A stretch of DNA of 64,000 nt from Microbispora oryzae (GCF_017896165.1 NZ_JAFCNB010000010.1:124001-188000), one strand, 5' to 3'. Counted from the stretch's first letter, positions 52,420 to 62,602 are shown. Notes: a model not told the origin generated them from the sequence alone. Made by a program: numbers and translations.

Positions 52420-53065
52420 CGTCGCTCCTCTCGCGGGCGACCGGTCTGCGGCAGACGTGGACCAGCCCGGGCGGCATGTTGCGCCAGACCGGTCCCGTCG
52501 TGAGCACCTCGTCGAACGCGGCGCGCAGCCGCCGCCGGAACGCCCACGACGACGGCATCGCCACGGCGGAGAGGTAGGCCACCGTGGTGAACGCGCCCGC
52601 GGGGGCGAGCACCCGGCCGACCTCACGGAGGATCCGCCGCTGCGGATCGGCCGGGAACAGCGACCACGGCAGCGTGCTCACCACCGCGTCTGCCCTTTCC
52701 ACCCCCAGCGGCGCGAGCAGGGCGCCCAGCTCGGCCGCGTCGCCGTGTACGACCTCAAGCCAGGGCTTCGCCCGGCGCAGATAGGTCACCATCGCCGGGT
52801 CGATCTCGACCGCGAGCTGACGGGAGCCCGGAGCGAGCCTGCCGCGGATCGCGTCACTGACGGGGCCGGTGCCCGGGCCCAGCTCCACCACGACCGCGGG
52901 ACCCGTCGTCGGCACGATCGCCGAAAGGGCCCTCGCCAGGGCGGACGAGCTGGGCGCCACGGCCCCCACGACCCCCGGGCGGCGCAGCGCCGCACCGGTG
53001 AACGCCCGCAGCGCGGCCGGCTGCCCGGCCTGGTGTCCCGGCCCGATCTGAAGTGTCCCGTTCAT
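52412..53065 (-). CDS. Class I SAM-dependent methyltransferase (phospholipid N-methyltransferase-like)
   Basis: 217 residues. The SAM loop VVVELGPGTGPVSDAI (about 56-71), LAVEIDPAMVTYLR and VVSTLPWSLFP are the standard motifs I, II and IV, and GAVAPSSSALARAL at the N-terminus is typical of the PmtA/rRNA-dimethylase-like branch. The substrate could be a phospholipid or a small amine. It overlaps the DedA remnant by 8 bp, so the two were once an operon; DedA proteins are membrane-lipid flippases, which fits a lipid theme. Confidence 0.82.
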   Translation of the reverse strand: MNGTLQIGPGHQAGQPAALRAFTGAALRRPGVVGAVAPSSSALARALSAIVPTTGPAVVVELGPGTGPVSDAIRGRLAPGSRQLAVEIDPAMVTYLRRAKPWLEVVHGDAAELGALLAPLGVERADAVVSTLPWSLFPADPQRRILREVGRVLAPAGAFTTVAYLSAVAMPSSWAFRRRLRAAFDEVLTTGPVWRNMPPGLVHVCRRPVARERSDGE

Positions 53066-53199
53066 GACGTCGATCAGATCGCGGTGGCGGGGCCGGACGC
53101 AGGAAGCCGGGGCGTAGTCCGTGGGGTGGGGCTGGCCCTACCCCTTGCGTAGGGCAGGGCCCCCTCCGGACGCCGATGCCGACGCCGTACTGTCGTCGG

Positions 53200-54534
53200 G
53201 TGCGCTGTCGTCGGGTGCGCCCCCGCCTCGTCCGGCGGGCCGTCCTCAGGAGGGATCTGCTCGCCACCTCGCTGCCCTGGCGTGCGCTTGCCTACCTGCT
53301 GAGCGGCGCCGCGGTCGGCGCGGTCGCGCTCGCGCTGCTGCTCGTCATGCTCGTCGGCGGCGCCGTGCTGACCCTCGTCCTGGTCGGCATCCCCGTGCTG
53401 GCCGCGATGGCGCTGATCGGCCTGCCCTTCGCCGCGGTGGAACGCCGCCGCCTGCGCCTGATCGACCCGGAGCCGGCCGCGAGCCCCCACCGCGTGCCGC
53501 CGCCGGGGCTCCGGGCGTGGATCAGAGCCCGCCTCGGCGAACAGGCCACCTGGCGGGCCCTCGCCTACACCGTGCTGATGGCCGCCGTGCTCTGGCCGGT
53601 CGAGCTGGTGGCCGTCACGTACGGCCTCATCGTGCCGCTCGTCATGATCTGCGCGCCGTTCAGCATGACGGAGGCGGGTCCGCTGGTCCTGCTCAAGTTC
53701 TGGCCGCTGGAGACCTACCCGGAGGCGTTCCTCGCCGCCGGGCTCGGCGTCGTCGGCCTGCTCCTGGCGGCGTATCCGCTGACCGCGCTCGCCGTCGCCC
53801 ACGCGGGCCTGGCGAGACTGCTGCTCACCCCGCGCGGGGGCGAGCCGGGAGAGCGGCTGGCCGAACTGACCCGTTCCCGCACCCGTCTGGTCGAGGCGTT
53901 CGAGATCGAACGGCGGCGTATCGAGCGCGACCTGCACGACGGCGCGCAGCAGCGGCTGATCGCGCTCGCCATGACGCTCGGCCTCGCGAAGGTCTCACGA
54001 GGGGAGGAGATGGCCGAGCTCGTGACGAAGGCGCACGATGAGGCCAAACTCGTCCTGGCGGAGATCCGCGACCTCATCCGCGGCATCCATCCGCGCATCC
54101 TCGTCGACCGCGGCCTGCCGGCCGCGATGGCGGACGTCGCCGACCGGTCACCCGTTCCCGTCGAGGTCGAGGTCGACATCCCGCACCGGTTGCCGGAGGC
54201 GGTCGAGTCCGTCGCCTACTTCGTGGTCAGCGAGGGGCTCGCCAACGTGGCCAGGCACAGCGGGGCCGGAAACGCTCGGATCCGCGCCGGCCTCGGTGAG
54301 TTTCATGGGCCCGAGCTTCATGAGCCCGGCGAGTTTTACGAGCTTGGCGGTCACCGGCTGACCATCGAGATCACGGACGACGGCGTGGGCGGCGCCGACC
54401 CGTCGGCCGGCAGCGGACTCGCGGGGCTCGCCGACCGCGTCTCCGCGGTGGACGGCAGACTGATGCTGTCGAGCCCGGCGGGCGGACCGACCCTGCTTCG
54501 CGTGGAGATCCCGTGCACGCCGATCGATCACTGA
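53200..54534 (+). CDS. Sensor histidine kinase of the NarL/LiaS type
   Basis: 444 residues from the GTG at 53200, which is 6 nt after the -10-like TACTGT; an ATG at 53176 is an alternative. The first ~190 residues have about five TMs in a sensor domain with short loops (two near-identical halves starting [10 protein letters not shown] and [11 protein letters not shown]), then HisKA_3 [17 protein letters not shown] (His about 246) and an HATPase domain with [13 protein letters not shown] and [16 protein letters not shown]. It feeds the overlapping response regulator. The start region contains a tandem 15-bp duplication. Confidence 0.9.
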   Translation: MRCRRVRPRLVRRAVLRRDLLATSLPWRALAYLLSGAAVGAVALALLLVMLVGGAVLTLVLVGIPVLAAMALIGLPFAAVERRRLRLIDPEPAASPHRVPPPGLRAWIRARLGEQATWRALAYTVLMAAVLWPVELVAVTYGLIVPLVMICAPFSMTEAGPLVLLKFWPLETYPEAFLAAGLGVVGLLLAAYPLTALAVAHAGLARLLLTPRGGEPGERLAELTRSRTRLVEAFEIERRRIERDLHDGAQQRLIALAMTLGLAKVSRGEEMAELVTKAHDEAKLVLAEIRDLIRGIHPRILVDRGLPAAMADVADRSPVPVEVEVDIPHRLPEAVESVAYFVVSEGLANVARHSGAGNARIRAGLGEFHGPELHEPGEFYELGGHRLTIEITDDGVGGADPSAGSGLAGLADRVSAVDGRLMLSSPAGGPTLLRVEIPCTPIDH

Positions 54535-55172
54535 CCGTCGTCATCGCCGAGGACGGCGTGCTGCTCCGCGAAGGGCTGTCCGGGCTGCTCGCGCGGTTCG
54601 GCCACCGGGTGGTCGCCTCCGTCGGCGACGCCGCCGCTCTGGTCGCCGCCGTGGCCGAGCACTCCCCTGACATCGTCGTCACCGACGTCAGGATGCCGCC
54701 CGGCTTCTCCGACGAGGGACTGCGCGCCGCCGTGGCGCTGCGGGCCGCCGACCCGCACCTGCCCGTCCTCGTCCTCAGCCAGTACGTCGAGCAGACTTAT
54801 GCCACCGAGCTGATCGACTCGGGGGACGGCACCGGCGTGGGCTACCTGCTGAAGGACCGGATCGGCGATGTGGAGGAGTTCGTCGACGCGCTCACGAGCG
54901 TGGCCGCCGGGCGGACGGTCGTGGATCCCGAGGTGGTACGGCAGCTACTGCGCCGCCGGCGGGACCCCCTACGGCGACTCAGCCCCAGGGAACGGGAGGT
55001 CCTGTCCCTCATGGCCGAGGGACGGTCGAACACCGCCATCGCCCGCGCCCTCGTGATCTCGGAGGCCGCCGTCGGCAAGCACATCGGCAACATCCTGGCG
55101 AAGCTGGATCTCCCTCCCCACGAGGACGATCACCGGCGCGTCCTCGCCGTCGTGGCCTTCCTCCGGGGCTGA
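54513..55172 (+). CDS. NarL-family response regulator
   Basis: 219 residues starting 22 bp inside the kinase gene, so translation is coupled. Receiver: [10 protein letters not shown] with the acidic pair, Asp58 in [20 protein letters not shown] and Lys in GYLLKDRIG; then a LuxR-type HTH ([43 protein letters not shown]). Partner of the upstream kinase; targets unknown. Confidence 0.93.
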   Translation: MHADRSLTVVIAEDGVLLREGLSGLLARFGHRVVASVGDAAALVAAVAEHSPDIVVTDVRMPPGFSDEGLRAAVALRAADPHLPVLVLSQYVEQTYATELIDSGDGTGVGYLLKDRIGDVEEFVDALTSVAAGRTVVDPEVVRQLLRRRRDPLRRLSPREREVLSLMAEGRSNTAIARALVISEAAVGKHIGNILAKLDLPPHEDDHRRVLAVVAFLRG

Positions 55173-55267
55173 GCGCCATTCGGCTTGTTTCGGTCTGGAC
55201 GGCGGCCGCGTACTCGGGGACCATTCAATCGACGGCGTAGGGACATATGCGGAACGTGGAGGGCACC

Positions 55268-55495
55268 GTGTCGGAGGGACCGGAGCGCGGGCAGCCGCCC
55301 GAGATCGTGCACCAGCCCGCGGACGACGTACACGAATACACGGTCGATCAGGTCAGGGACGTGACGCGCCAGAAGAAGATCGTGTTGTATTCCGATACCA
55401 AAGGCGTCGACACCGCATTCCGTCAGCTCTTCCCCACGACGTACGACCTTACGCTCGATCACCCCGAGGGCACGGAGACCGGCGAGGACAAATAG
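55268..55495 (+). CDS. Small hypothetical protein
   Basis: 75 residues from the GTG at 55268, which has GGAGGG 4 nt upstream; an ATG at 55247 would add 7 residues. It is acidic, with VDQVRDVTRQKKIVLYSDTKGVDTAFRQLFPTTYDLTLDHPEG, no Cys, no TM. I do not recognise the family. It stands between the two-component system and an A/T-richer stretch. Confidence 0.5.
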   Translation: MSEGPERGQPPEIVHQPADDVHEYTVDQVRDVTRQKKIVLYSDTKGVDTAFRQLFPTTYDLTLDHPEGTETGEDK

Positions 55496-55842
55496 GCATC
55501 CGTACCAGCGAAGGCCATCGCCCTCGACCGCTGGCCAGGTGCAGCGGTTCAGGCGCGGCGGCGTCCGGTCCGTCGGCGGTCAGATTTGTGGCGCCAGGTC
55601 TGCGGCATCTCGACGGAATCAGGCCTGCGGCATGGGCACAAAGTAGGGCGAAATTCGCTCAATAGAATTTATCCGCTCGGCGTCATGTCGACATTTGGCG
55701 GCCAATTATGCGGGCGGGCGACCCGCATCTCTGCCAGACAATGAATCCGTGGCGCCATACGCCAATCCACCCCGCGGTTTTGTCGGTCGGGGTTGTTAGC
55801 GTGGAGGAGGTTCGGCAGCCGGTAGGGCGATGAGGTGATTCG
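55496..55842. other. 347-bp intergenic stretch, A/T-richer than its surroundings
   Basis: No gene is supported. Around 55650-55800 the sequence contains clusters such as AATAGAATTTATCC and CCAATTATGC, rare elsewhere in this window. It lies directly upstream of a DUF222/HNH repeat-family gene, a class that often marks acquired or rearranged DNA; foreign origin is an inference. Confidence 0.4.
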
Positions 55843-57759
55843 ATGTCGACGTTCGGGTTGAACGATCATTCGGCCCATTCGACTGATGAGCCCTCGCCAC
55901 AATCACCGCCATTTACACACAGCGACGTGAACGCGAGCGGGGACGCCGCAATCCATGAATTACTTCGCGGCACGCCGCTCGACCCACATACCGTTCCGCC
56001 GCATCGCCACACCGGCCCCGGATCAGCGGATGAAGGTCGACCCGGTGTCGCCTTCACGACCGAGGATCCCTCCAGCGCCGGGATGGGCGACACCGCCACG
56101 GGGAGCGTGGCCGCCGGGCAGGGCGACCCGATCGCCCAGTTGGAGCGGATCGCCGCCCAGTTGGCGATGACCGAGCCGCCTGAGAGCCCGACGATGTGCC
56201 TGATCAATGCCGAGGCACTCGTACGGGTGCATGATCTTGTGGGGTCGGCGATGACGGCTCTGATCCATCGAGCACACGTCACGGGCGCGGGGAAGGCTCA
56301 TGGGCATGCCTCCACCTGCGGTTGGCTACGTTCCACGAGGCCGACGACGGCCTCCGACACCGATCCCGCGAGTGCCAACCCCGCGAGCACCACAGCCGCC
56401 AGCACCTCAGCCACGAGCATCACACCCGGGGCGGCGATCGGCCCGGGTATGACGGGTGCGCAGGCGTCGCGGTGGCTGCGGCTCGCCACTGAGGTGGCAC
56501 GCCTTCCGCTGGTACGAGCACGCTACGCGGCCCGGTCGCTGTCCGGTGGGGCCGTGGATGCGATCACGACGGTGACGGCGAAGCTCACCGACAAGCAGGC
56601 GGCGGAAGCCGAGCCGATCCTGGTGGAGCTGGCCGACAGTGCGACGTGTGCGGAGGTGACCAAGGCCGGCCGGTACATCCGGGAGATCCTGGACCCGGGC
56701 ACCCTCGTCGAGGAGTGTGAGGACGACTATGCCTCCCGGTTCCTGCTGCTCCGCCCATCGAATACCGGTGGGGTGGAGGGCGAGTTCCGCCTGCCCAGGG
56801 AGGCCGCGGCGCGGCTGCGGGAGTTCATGACCGCCTACGCCCGGCCGAAGGACAGGGACGACGACCGGCCGCTCCGCGTCCGTCAGGCAGACGCCTTCGC
56901 CGCCCTGTTGAGCGAGAAGGTCTCCACCGAACTCCTCGTCATGGTCCGCGTCGAATCCCTCCCCGACGACATCCTCACTCCCACCGGCACCTCCACCACC
57001 GGCACCTCCACCACCGGCACCTCCACCACCGGCACCTCCACCACCGGCACCTCCACCACCGGCACCTCCACCGGCAGCCACGACCTCGCGGCTGACCCAC
57101 CGGCAGGTCCAAGCGGCATGGCCGACGCGACGCGTGCGCACCGCGACGGAGAGGCACCTCCCACGGCCAACGTGGGCCGAGACGGTCCAAGACGAGGCCG
57201 GTCGAATGGAAACGATCCCGCCGACGCCGACGCCGACGCGATAGTGGAGGCGCAGGCGCAGGCTGCCGGTGTGCGGGCCGACGCGTGCCGCACCTGCGGC
57301 CACGCCCCCGACCGGCTCGCCCCCGGCCTGCTCGTCGCCACCGGACACCTGCTGCCCGTCAGCGACGTCCACCGCCTGGCTCGAACCTCGCGGTTGACCC
57401 GGATGGTGATGGACGCCAAGGGCCAGGTTCTGGACATGGGGCGCTCGGTGCGGCTGGCCACCCCCGCCCAACGCAAAGCCCTGCTCGCGCAGTACGCCAC
57501 CTGCTACTGCCAGGGCTGCCCGATCCCCGCCGACATGGCGGAGGTCGACCACGTCCACGGCTGGATCGACGACGGCGTCACCAACCTCGACCTCCTCGCC
57601 CCCGCCTGCACCTTCCACAACCGCGACAAATTCACCCACCCCGACCGCTACACCACCCACCGCAACCCCAACGGCACCTGGACCCTCCTCCACCACCCCA
57701 ACCGCCGAAGATACGAACGCAGCAGCCACGAACCCGGCACTCACCAACGCCCGGGATAA
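55843..57759 (+). CDS. DUF222/HNH endonuclease-signature protein (13E12-repeat family)
   Basis: 638 residues; GAGGTGAT lies 5 nt before the ATG. The DUF222 region is at about 80-370 (AQLAMTEPPES, IREILDPGTLVEECEDDYASRFLLLRPSN), interrupted by a Thr/Gly/Ser tandem repeat at about 381-410. The C-terminal HNH fold has CRTCGHAPD, CYCQGCPIPADMAEVDHVHGWIDDGVTNLDLLAPACTFHNRDK (about 555-595) with Cys pairs, His and Asn in place. Members are a multi-copy actinobacterial family related to M. tuberculosis REP13E12; target and activity are unproven. Confidence 0.88.
   Translation: MSTFGLNDHSAHSTDEPSPQSPPFTHSDVNASGDAAIHELLRGTPLDPHTVPPHRHTGPGSADEGRPGVAFTTEDPSSAGMGDTATGSVAAGQGDPIAQLERIAAQLAMTEPPESPTMCLINAEALVRVHDLVGSAMTALIHRAHVTGAGKAHGHASTCGWLRSTRPTTASDTDPASANPASTTAASTSATSITPGAAIGPGMTGAQASRWLRLATEVARLPLVRARYAARSLSGGAVDAITTVTAKLTDKQAAEAEPILVELADSATCAEVTKAGRYIREILDPGTLVEECEDDYASRFLLLRPSNTGGVEGEFRLPREAAARLREFMTAYARPKDRDDDRPLRVRQADAFAALLSEKVSTELLVMVRVESLPDDILTPTGTSTTGTSTTGTSTTGTSTTGTSTTGTSTGSHDLAADPPAGPSGMADATRAHRDGEAPPTANVGRDGPRRGRSNGNDPADADADAIVEAQAQAAGVRADACRTCGHAPDRLAPGLLVATGHLLPVSDVHRLARTSRLTRMVMDAKGQVLDMGRSVRLATPAQRKALLAQYATCYCQGCPIPADMAEVDHVHGWIDDGVTNLDLLAPACTFHNRDKFTHPDRYTTHRNPNGTWTLLHHPNRRRYERSSHEPGTHQRPG
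56983..57072 (+). repeat. Six perfect 15-bp tandem repeats (TGTST)
   Basis: ACCGGCACCTCCACC is repeated six times without a mismatch (90 bp), encoding (TGTST)6 between the DUF222 and HNH parts. Perfect identity means recent expansion or strong conversion. Each unit keeps frame, so copy-number change alters linker length only. Confidence 0.95.
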
Positions 57760-58033
57760 ACCCCGAAGACGAACGCCGGGGGCAAGCGCCGGGACAAGCC
57801 ACCCGGGATAAACGGACGCCCGGCACAGGCGGGGCGCGACGCCAGGCCGCGAAGCACGCTCGCCTCGCGGCCTCGCGGCCTCGCGAAGCGCGCCTGGCTG
57901 ACATACGCCTGCCTGAACGCGCCTGCTTGAACCACGGCCGGAACGCCGGTCGTGCGATCACCGTCCGGTCGGAAGGAGGAGCCCCTCGGCCAGCGGGGTC
58001 ACCACCCGGGTCACACCCGGGTCAGCTCTGGGG

Positions 58034-58624
58034 TCAGCTCTGGGCGCCCGCCTGGCGAGCGGCCTGCTCCACGCGGTCTCGGTAGGACCGCCACCATGCC
58101 GGATCGGCCTCCGGCAGGTTCTCCTTGCCCGGTCGCAGTCCCGCGCCGCCGTCGATGAGCTCGCGAACGATGTCGGCGTGCCCGGCGTGCCGCTCGGTCT
58201 CGGCGATCATGTGGATGAGGATCCGATGGAGGGTGGTCTTCCGGCGGTCCTCAGGCCACCACTCCACTTCTCCGATCGTGTCGAGGTCCAGCGCGTCGAT
58301 GGTCGCGTCGGAATGGGCCCAGGCCCGGTGATACAGCCCGACGATGTCCTCGCGCGACTCCTCGGGGGTCGCCCACATGTCGGCGTTGGTCTCCGCTCCC
58401 TCCTCGAACCACGGCAGCGATTCACCGGACGGCCGCCCGAAGGTGTCGCCGAGATAGCCCAGCTCGACGCTGGCGACGTGCTTGACGATTCCCAGCAGGT
58501 TGGTGCCGGTCGGGGTGAGCGGCCGTCGCGCGTCGTATTCGGAGAGGCCGTCCAGCTTCCACACCAGTGCCTCACGGGCGGCCTGCAGGTAGCGGTGAAG
58601 GTCGGCTTTCGGATCAGATGTCAT
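58034..58624 (-). CDS. DinB/DUF664-family protein
   Basis: 196 residues forming a four-helix-bundle DinB fold. Metal ligands are His49 in GIVKHVASVE and the cluster HMIAETERHAGHADI (His138, His146, His149), plus WWPEDRRKTTLHRIL. The DUF664 branch contains mycothiol- or metal-dependent enzymes and many uncharacterised proteins; the thiol partner here is unknown. It lies 46 bp downstream of fbiC on the same strand and may be co-transcribed. Confidence 0.88.
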   Translation of the reverse strand: MTSDPKADLHRYLQAAREALVWKLDGLSEYDARRPLTPTGTNLLGIVKHVASVELGYLGDTFGRPSGESLPWFEEGAETNADMWATPEESREDIVGLYHRAWAHSDATIDALDLDTIGEVEWWPEDRRKTTLHRILIHMIAETERHAGHADIVRELIDGGAGLRPGKENLPEADPAWWRSYRDRVEQAARQAGAQS

Positions 58625-58670
58625 TCCCCGAGTCTTTCATCCGGATGCGACATTCCCACGTGGATTTCTG

Positions 58671-61322
58671 TCAGCCCGAAACCAGCGGAATGTTCCTCCG
58701 CACGCTGCGGCAGACACCGTCGCTACGCCCGGCCGCCGCCACACGCTCGTCGCTGGGGATGCCGTACGAGGTGGTGCGCTGCCGGAGGGGACGGCCGGTG
58801 GGCGCGACCATGGCGGCGATCTCGCTGATCGTCTTGTACGACCCGTTCTCCGAGCCGGCCATCCGGCTGATCGTCTCCTCCATGAGGGTGCCCCCGAGGT
58901 CGTTGACGCCTCCCGCCAGCACCGTACGGCACAGGTCGTCGCGCAGTTTGACCCATGAGCACTGGATGTTGCCGATCGCCCCGTGCAGCATGATCCGGGC
59001 CAGGGCGTGCACCGCGCGGTTCTCCCGTGCCGTGGGGCCGGGACGGGCCACGCCGGCGAGATAGATCGGGGCGCTGTGATGGACGAACGGCAGGAGCACG
59101 AACTCGCTGAAGCCGCCGGTCTCCTCCTGGATCGACCGGATCAGGCGGATGTGCCGCACCCAGTGCTCGTGCGTGTCCACGTGGCCGTACATCATCGTGG
59201 ATGTCGTGGGGATGCCGAGCCGATGGGCTGTGGTGATCACCTCGACCCACTCGCTGGTGGGGAGCTTGCCCTTGGTCAGCACCCAGCGGACGTCGTCGTC
59301 GAGGATCTCCGCCGCGGTGCCCGGCAGCGAGTCCACGCCCGCCTCACGGGCGGCCTGTAACCAGTCGGCGATGGACAGGTTGGTCCGGCTCGCGCCGTTG
59401 ACGATCTCCATCGGGGAGAAGGCGTGGACGTGCATGTCCGGACACCGCTCCTTCACCGCCCTGGCGATGTCGAAGTACGCCGTACCGGGCAGGTCGGGGT
59501 GGATGCCGCCCTGCATGCAGACCTCGGTGGCCCCTGCCTCCCACGCCTCCTGCGCCCGGTCGGCCACCTCGCTGAGGGACAGCGTGTAGGCGTCGGCGTC
59601 GGTGCGCCGCTGGGCGAACGCGCAGAACCGGCAGCCGGTGTAACAGACGTTGGTGAAGTTGATGTTGCGGTTGACCACGTACGTCACGTCGTCGCCCACC
59701 GCCTCCCGGCGCAGCCCGTCGGCGATCCGGGTCAGTTCGTCGAGGCCGGCGTCATCGGCGTCCGCCCCCGACTGGTCCCCGGCGAGGTCGAGCAGCGTCA
59801 GCGCCTGCTCGTCCGTCAGCCGCGCCGGATCCGCCTCGGCCTGCCGCAGCGCCTCCCGCACATCGGCCCTGACGGCCCCGTCTCGTCCGCCGCTGGGCAG
59901 GCGGTCGCGCAGGGCCTCCCAGTCGCCGTACACGCTGTCGAAGTCGTCGCGCCTGTCGGCGCTGCGGCCCTCGGCGTCGACGGCGGTGTGCAGGTCGGCC
60001 CGTCCGCCGGTGACGAGGCCGCCCAGGCCGCCGTCGGGTTCCTGCCACGGACGGCCCTGCAGCACGGCGTCCGCACGCGCGAGCCCGGTGGCGGGGTCGG
60101 CCAGCGCGGCCACGTGCTCGGTCAGCCGGGGATCGAGCCACGGCTCACCGGCCAGTACGTACTCGGGATAGATGGTCAGCCGTTCGCGCAGCTCGAACCC
60201 GGCGGACGCGGTGCGGGAGGCCAGGTCGTCGATCTGCGGCCAGGGACGCTCCGGGTTGACGTGGTCGGGGGTGAGCGGGGAGACGCCGCCCCAGTCGTCG
60301 ATGCCGGCCCGCACCATCAGCGCGTACTCGTCGCCGATGAGGTTGGGCGGCGCCTGGATCCGCGCCCTGGGACCGAGCACGAGCCGCGTCACGGCGATCG
60401 TCGCGGCGAGTTCCCGCAGGTCGGCGTCGGGCATGCCGCGCATCGCGGTGTCCGGCTTGGCGCGGAAGTTCTGGACGATGACCTCCTGGACGCCGCCGTA
60501 CTCGCGGGCGACCCGGCGGATGGCGAAGATCGAGTCGGCGCGGTCCTCGATCGTCTCGCCGATCCCGATGAGGATGCCCGTGGTGAACGGCACGTTCGAG
60601 CGCCCGGCGTCCTCCAGAACGCGCAGCCGTACGGCCGGGTCCTTGTCGGGCGAGCCGTAGTGGGGCTGGCCCTTCTCGGTGAACAGCCGGGTCGAGGTGG
60701 TCTCCAGCATCATGCCCATCGAGGGGGCGACGGGCTTGAGCCGCTGCAGGTCGCGCCAGGTCATGACCCCGGGGTTGAGGTGGGGCAGCAGGCCGGTCTC
60801 CTCCAGGACCCGGATCGCCATCGCCCGCACGTACGACAGGGTGTCGTCGTAGCCGTGCGCGTCGAGCCATTCGCGGGCCTGGTGCCACCGGTCCTCGGGC
60901 CGGTCGCCCAGGGTGAAGAGGGCCTCCTTGCAGCCGAGGGCCGCGCCCTGCCGGGCGATCTCCAGCACCTCGTCGGGGGACAGGAACGCGCTGGGCAGCT
61001 GGTGGGGCGCGGTGGCGAAGGTGCAGTAGCCGCAGCGGTCGCGGCACAGCCGGGTGAGCGGGATGAACACCTTGCGGCTGTAGGTGATGACGCCCGGGCG
61101 GCCGGCCGCCTCCAGTCCCGCGTCCCTGACCCGTGACGCGTGCTCCAGCAGCGCCTCCAGGTCCTCGCCCCGGGCCCGCAGCAGGATCGCCGCCTCGGCG
61201 CGATCGAGCGTCTTGCCGTCGCGGGCCCGCGCCAGGGCCCGGCGCGTCCCGCTGTCCCGCACCGGCCGCGCGTCGGCGCCACGACCGGGCATGTTTCCGT
61301 ACGGAGCCTGCTCTTCCGTCAT
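58671..61322 (-). CDS. fbiC: Bifunctional FO synthase FbiC (CofG-CofH)
   Basis: 883 residues joining two radical-SAM enzymes. The N-terminal half (CofG) has CRDRCGYC (C93, C97, C100) and the C-terminal half (CofH) has CYTGCRFC (about 559-566). They convert 5-amino-6-ribitylaminouracil and tyrosine to the deazaflavin FO, the F420 chromophore. The ATG lies 6 nt after TAGGGT, a leaderless pattern. It is 6.7 kb from fbiB, on the opposite strand, so the F420 genes form a loose cluster, not one operon. Confidence 0.97.
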   Translation of the reverse strand: MTEEQAPYGNMPGRGADARPVRDSGTRRALARARDGKTLDRAEAAILLRARGEDLEALLEHASRVRDAGLEAAGRPGVITYSRKVFIPLTRLCRDRCGYCTFATAPHQLPSAFLSPDEVLEIARQGAALGCKEALFTLGDRPEDRWHQAREWLDAHGYDDTLSYVRAMAIRVLEETGLLPHLNPGVMTWRDLQRLKPVAPSMGMMLETTSTRLFTEKGQPHYGSPDKDPAVRLRVLEDAGRSNVPFTTGILIGIGETIEDRADSIFAIRRVAREYGGVQEVIVQNFRAKPDTAMRGMPDADLRELAATIAVTRLVLGPRARIQAPPNLIGDEYALMVRAGIDDWGGVSPLTPDHVNPERPWPQIDDLASRTASAGFELRERLTIYPEYVLAGEPWLDPRLTEHVAALADPATGLARADAVLQGRPWQEPDGGLGGLVTGGRADLHTAVDAEGRSADRRDDFDSVYGDWEALRDRLPSGGRDGAVRADVREALRQAEADPARLTDEQALTLLDLAGDQSGADADDAGLDELTRIADGLRREAVGDDVTYVVNRNINFTNVCYTGCRFCAFAQRRTDADAYTLSLSEVADRAQEAWEAGATEVCMQGGIHPDLPGTAYFDIARAVKERCPDMHVHAFSPMEIVNGASRTNLSIADWLQAAREAGVDSLPGTAAEILDDDVRWVLTKGKLPTSEWVEVITTAHRLGIPTTSTMMYGHVDTHEHWVRHIRLIRSIQEETGGFSEFVLLPFVHHSAPIYLAGVARPGPTARENRAVHALARIMLHGAIGNIQCSWVKLRDDLCRTVLAGGVNDLGGTLMEETISRMAGSENGSYKTISEIAAMVAPTGRPLRQRTTSYGIPSDERVAAAGRSDGVCRSVRRNIPLVSG

Positions 61323-61416
61323 AGGCGCACCCTACGGCGCACAGATCCGGGCGGCGCAGCAGCCCCCTGTCGGGCCCGATCACGACGCGGCCGATCATGC
61401 CGCGCCCGATCGCCAA

Positions 61417-61461
61417 CACGGGGGAGGTCGGCACGGGGGAGGTCGGCACGGGGGAGGTCGG
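61417..61461. repeat. Three perfect 15-bp tandem repeats upstream of fbiC
   Basis: CACGGGGGAGGTCGG is present three times without mismatch (61417-61431, 61432-61446, 61447-61461) between the AlkA-like stop and the fbiC start. It may be slippage or a cluster of regulator sites. Confidence 0.75.
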
Positions 61462-61474
61462 CGCGGCGGGCGCG

Positions 61475-62602
61475 TCAGAAGGACCGGTAGTCGCGGGCGG
61501 GCATCCGAGGCCCGCGGGCGGGCGGCCGGACGCCGCTGAGCTCGATCAGCCGGATCACCCGGTGCCGGTGGCCCCGGAACGGTTCGAGCAGCTCCAGCAT
61601 GCCGTCGTCATCGGCCTTCCGGCCGGTCAGGGCCCAGCCGACGATGGCCGGGAGGTGATAGTCGCCGACGCTCGGCGCGTCCGGATCGCCGTGGGCCCGC
61701 TGGCGCACCTCGGCCGAGGTCCAGACACCCACACCCGGCAGCGCCCGCAGCAGCCGGTCCGCCTCGGCCGACCCGCCGGCACCACGCGACCCGGGCGACC
61801 CGGGCGGCCCCCCGGAAACACCGGATGCTGTGAAAACAGCCGGCCCGTCGGACCCGTCGGGCCCATCGGACAGCGGCGACCCGGCGGACAGCGACGACCC
61901 GGCGGACGGAGCCGGTCCGGCGGTGCGTTCGAGCTTGTCCGCGTGATGCGCGGCGTTGACGATGGTCCGTGCCCGCACGGCCTCCGCACCGGCCCGATGC
62001 CAGTCCCATGACGGGATCCGGCGCCAGATCTCGGGCGGCGGCGTCACCATCATGCCGTCCGGGGCGGGGCCCGGCGCGGGCTCCCCATACCGGAGCAGCA
62101 GCCACCGCCACGCCCGCCAGGCCTCCCGGCCGACGACCTTCTGCTCAAGCACCGCGGGCACCAGCGCCTCGAACACGCGTGACGACCGGCCGATCCGCAG
62201 CCCCGGGCTGCGCGCGGCGAGGTCACCGACGAACGCGGCCGTGCGCGCCGCCTGCGTGCCGGATCGGGCGGCCCGCGTCACCGACCTGAGCGTGTCGGCG
62301 AAGTCGCCGAGATCGTCGTCCTCGCCGAGCAGGTGCGGCAAGGTCTCGAGCATCCACCGCGCGCCGGGCCCCCACGCCTGTCCGGTGATCTGCCCGCCCG
62401 CCCCGGTCACCCGTAACGACGCCGGGCCGTCGGGGGTGCGGGAGGTGCGCCAGACGGCCCCGTCGGGCGTCCTGCGCCAGGCGGGATCGCCGCCGCCGCG
62501 CCGGTGGGGGGCCAGCGTCAGCGCGACGTCGAGCGGCGCGGACGGCCGCCACGTGCGTTCATGGGTGGGCGGACACGCGGCCGTGACCCCGCCTGCGGGC
62601 AT
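61475..62602 (-). CDS. DNA-3-methyladenine glycosylase-like protein (AlkA/HhH-GPD)
   Basis: 375 residues. The C-terminal helix-hairpin-helix LPGVGVWTSAEVRQRA (about 286-302) precedes the catalytic Asp in SVGDYHLP (about 309-316), as in AlkA. FEALVPAVLEQKVVGREAWRAW is the conserved central helix. A ~55-residue Pro/Gly/Ser-rich insertion (about 220-275, with SAGSSLSAGSPLSDGPDGSDG) interrupts the domain before the hairpin. It should excise alkylated bases. GGGGAGG upstream of the ATG. Confidence 0.88.
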   Translation of the reverse strand: MPAGGVTAACPPTHERTWRPSAPLDVALTLAPHRRGGGDPAWRRTPDGAVWRTSRTPDGPASLRVTGAGGQITGQAWGPGARWMLETLPHLLGEDDDLGDFADTLRSVTRAARSGTQAARTAAFVGDLAARSPGLRIGRSSRVFEALVPAVLEQKVVGREAWRAWRWLLLRYGEPAPGPAPDGMMVTPPPEIWRRIPSWDWHRAGAEAVRARTIVNAAHHADKLERTAGPAPSAGSSLSAGSPLSDGPDGSDGPAVFTASGVSGGPPGSPGSRGAGGSAEADRLLRALPGVGVWTSAEVRQRAHGDPDAPSVGDYHLPAIVGWALTGRKADDDGMLELLEPFRGHRHRVIRLIELSGVRPPARGPRMPARDYRSF

